The notes under the pieces were generated by a model. The model was not told where the DNA came from. It worked only from the letters and a program-made list of their open reading frames with translations, and did not search any database. A stretch of 64,000 bases of DNA from an uncultured Bacteroidia bacterium (lineage in GTDB: Bacteria > Bacteroidota > Bacteroidia > Bacteroidales > Prolixibacteraceae), in NCBI GenBank assembly GCA_903850335.1, contig CAINLJ010000110.1:1-64000 (forward strand). Reading direction: 5' to 3'. Each line of letters begins with the position of its first letter. Positions within the stretch are counted from its first letter, which is position 1. Position numbers and translations under genes: made by a program. Shown here in pieces: positions 62,522 to 64,000 of the stretch.

Positions 62522-64000
62522 TTAATAACCAGTATTTTGTTTCAAGGTTGGATTAGCACCCAAATCATTTGATGGGATTGGGTACAGGTCGCGGTAACTA
62601 TCGGTAACTGCACCTGCTGCTACTTTACCTTTCCATGGCCATAGGTATGAGCCGGAAGTAAATTGTCCGAAACGGACAAGGTCTGTTCTGCGATGACCTT
62701 CCCAGTAAAGTTCGCGGGAGCGTTCGTCGAGGATAAAAGGAAGGTCGTAAGATGCAACCCGTCCGCTTGTGTTCCCGTAAGCCCTGTCGCGTAAAGCATT
62801 AATATATCCTAAAGCTGTAGCATCATTGGCATTACCACCTCTAAGGACAGCTTCAGCATACATAAGGTAAACATCGGCAAGTCTGAAGACCGGATAGTCA
62901 GTATCTACAAAATCAGGATGTGCATGAGGGGCAGGTGCGCCTGTAGATGTAAGGTTTGAAAATTTAGTAATTGCGTAACCATCTGTAAACTGACCGATAT
63001 CGTTGATCACAAGTTTTTGGCCATCAGTCCAAAACATTGCACGTTTGTCGGTTGCTCCGGTAGGATCGGCAAACTTGCCTACGAATGCTGATGTGGTACG
63101 TAAACCACCCCATCCGCCACCTACACCAAACTGGCTTGCAGGCATGCTACCACCGATTTCGGCGTGGATCAGATAAACCATCCCACCATAGGTCTGAGTA
63201 TGCTGACCATCAGCTGTAATTGGAAAAATCATTTCCGGGCTAAGGTTGTTGTCGGCTGTGAAATTCCAGGCATATTTAGGTGAAAGTGTATAACCAGCAG
63301 AAATAACCTTACTGCAATAGGTAGCACAATCAGCATTTCTTTCGGTTCCCATGTAAACTTTTGCGTTCAGATAAAGCTTGGCAAGAAGAGTCCATGCTGC
63401 ACCCTGGTCGGCTCTGGCGTATTCAAATCTGGGAGCGCCCAGTTGATTTTCAATAGCCTTAAGCTCTGATTCAAGGTAAGTAAATAGTTTAGCACGGGTA
63501 GTTTGTTTTGGGAAAAATGCTCCGGGTGCATCTGCTTCAGTTAGAAAAGGAGGATTACCGAACAAATCGAGGGCATGGTAATAGGCCAATGCACGTAAAA
63601 ATCTTGCTTCAGCATGATATTTTATCAGATCAGCATCAGTTTTTCCTTCAGTAGCCCTGATATATTCATTACAAAGTGCTACAGTGTACATGATTCTTGA
63701 ATAGATAGCAGCAATGAAAACATCATTAGGAGCCCAGGTCTGCCAATGAAAATCCTTGATAGAAGCATCATTCCATGCAATAACGGCTTCGTCGGTCGAC
63801 AATTCCTGAACATTCCAGTATTCGCGAAGATAATTGCCGAACCCTTCGTCAATACCTGCGATATCAGGTTGTCCTGAGGGTCCTTGCTGTCCGCTTACCG
63901 AGAAAGTAGCGTACAATTTTGCTAATCCTTCCTTATAGGCTGCAGGAGTACTGTAAACCGTAAGAGAGGTAATGATGTTGGGATCTTTCGGAGTAAGATT
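62522..64000 (-). CDS. SusD/RagB-family lipoprotein, N-terminus beyond the window (partial)
   Basis: The frame is open through the last base of the window, so at least 492 residues are seen and the signal peptide lies outside; the codon at 63916 is internal. Visible features are the helical ARFLRALAYYHALDLFGNPPFL near the N-terminal part, VFRLADVYLMYAEAVLRGG, LDERSRELYWEGHRRTDLVRFG and the ending ANPTLKQNTGY, all SusD signatures. The position directly upstream of susE and susF and the downstream amylase point to starch or a related alpha-glucan. A SusC gene should lie just outside the window. Confidence 0.95.
   Translation of the reverse strand, partial: NLTPKDPNIITSLTVYSTPAAYKEGLAKLYATFSVSGQQGPSGQPDIAGIDEGFGNYLREYWNVQELSTDEAVIAWNDASIKDFHWQTWAPNDVFIAAIYSRIMYTVALCNEYIRATEGKTDADLIKYHAEARFLRALAYYHALDLFGNPPFLTEADAPGAFFPKQTTRAKLFTYLESELKAIENQLGAPRFEYARADQGAAWTLLAKLYLNAKVYMGTERNADCATYCSKVISAGYTLSPKYAWNFTADNNLSPEMIFPITADGQHTQTYGGMVYLIHAEIGGSMPASQFGVGGGWGGLRTTSAFVGKFADPTGATDKRAMFWTDGQKLVINDIGQFTDGYAITKFSNLTSTGAPAPHAHPDFVDTDYPVFRLADVYLMYAEAVLRGGNANDATALGYINALRDRAYGNTSGRVASYDLPFILDERSRELYWEGHRRTDLVRFGQFTSGSYLWPWKGKVAAGAVTDSYRDLYPIPSNDLGANPTLKQNTGY

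Overview
The window looks like a chromosomal segment of a Bacteroidota bacterium, probably a member of the class Bacteroidia that degrades polysaccharides. The evidence is two SusC/SusD-type glycan uptake loci, a PorP-GldKLMN type IX secretion operon with a secreted client carrying a matching C-terminal sorting domain, many lipoprotein signal peptides, a hybrid two-component regulator with a periplasmic propeller, and many start codons preceded at roughly 15-40 nt by a TAnnTTTG element, the -7 box of this phylum. I cannot name the genus. I see no rRNA, tRNA, insertion sequence, CRISPR array or phage.

Layout. 1-3.8 kb: end of a SusC porin, SusD and a GH20 beta-hexosaminidase. 4-6.8 kb: a DUF234-type ATPase, a fucose mutarotase and a NIPSNAP protein. 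7.1-16.6 kb: topA, an arginase-fold protein that has lost its metal ligands, then the type IX secretion genes porP, gldK, gldL, gldM and gldN. 16.6-21.6 kb: a LytS/LytR-type pair with perfect palindromes between its genes, followed by a codon-biased 867-residue lipoprotein with a long coiled coil. 21.7-36.9 kb: mostly housekeeping genes (panC-panD-radA, a short GT5 protein, an Ig-like lipoprotein, mntP, exbB-exbD, a pyruvate/oxaloacetate carboxyltransferase, groES-groEL, and a sigma-54 activator-lptE-TPR-secG operon). 37-40.8 kb: kdsB, then a decayed type I restriction-modification remnant (broken hsdM, a Fic gene with a doubled inverted repeat upstream, half an hsdS, no hsdR). 40.8-51.5 kb: glgB, a PfkB kinase, a broken DUF4143 ATPase gene, an AmmeMemoRadiSam pair, aroB, aroA and a DUF4010 membrane protein. 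51.6-64 kb: a hybrid sensor kinase, a stand-alone receiver copied from its C-terminus, and a starch-type locus on the minus strand (SusD, SusE, SusF-like protein, GH13 amylase).

How the parts fit. The GH13 amylase has a Por-type C-terminal sorting domain, so the secretion machine encoded at 10.8-16.5 kb should export it; SusE/SusF-like lipoproteins and SusC/SusD would then bind and import the maltooligosaccharides. The adjacent hybrid kinase is a plausible sensor for that locus. GlgB and the GT5 protein point to glycogen metabolism.

The most interesting leads are the metal-site-dead arginase homologue beside the secretion operon, the palindrome cluster next to the LytS/LytR pair and the likely abundant coiled-coil lipoprotein, the MEMO-AMMECR1 fusion that starts with a predicted signal peptide, the paired TTTACTTT-N9-AAAGTAAA sites before a truncated Fic gene, and the solitary receiver that appears to have budded from the hybrid kinase. 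No wholly new system is proven from the sequence alone.
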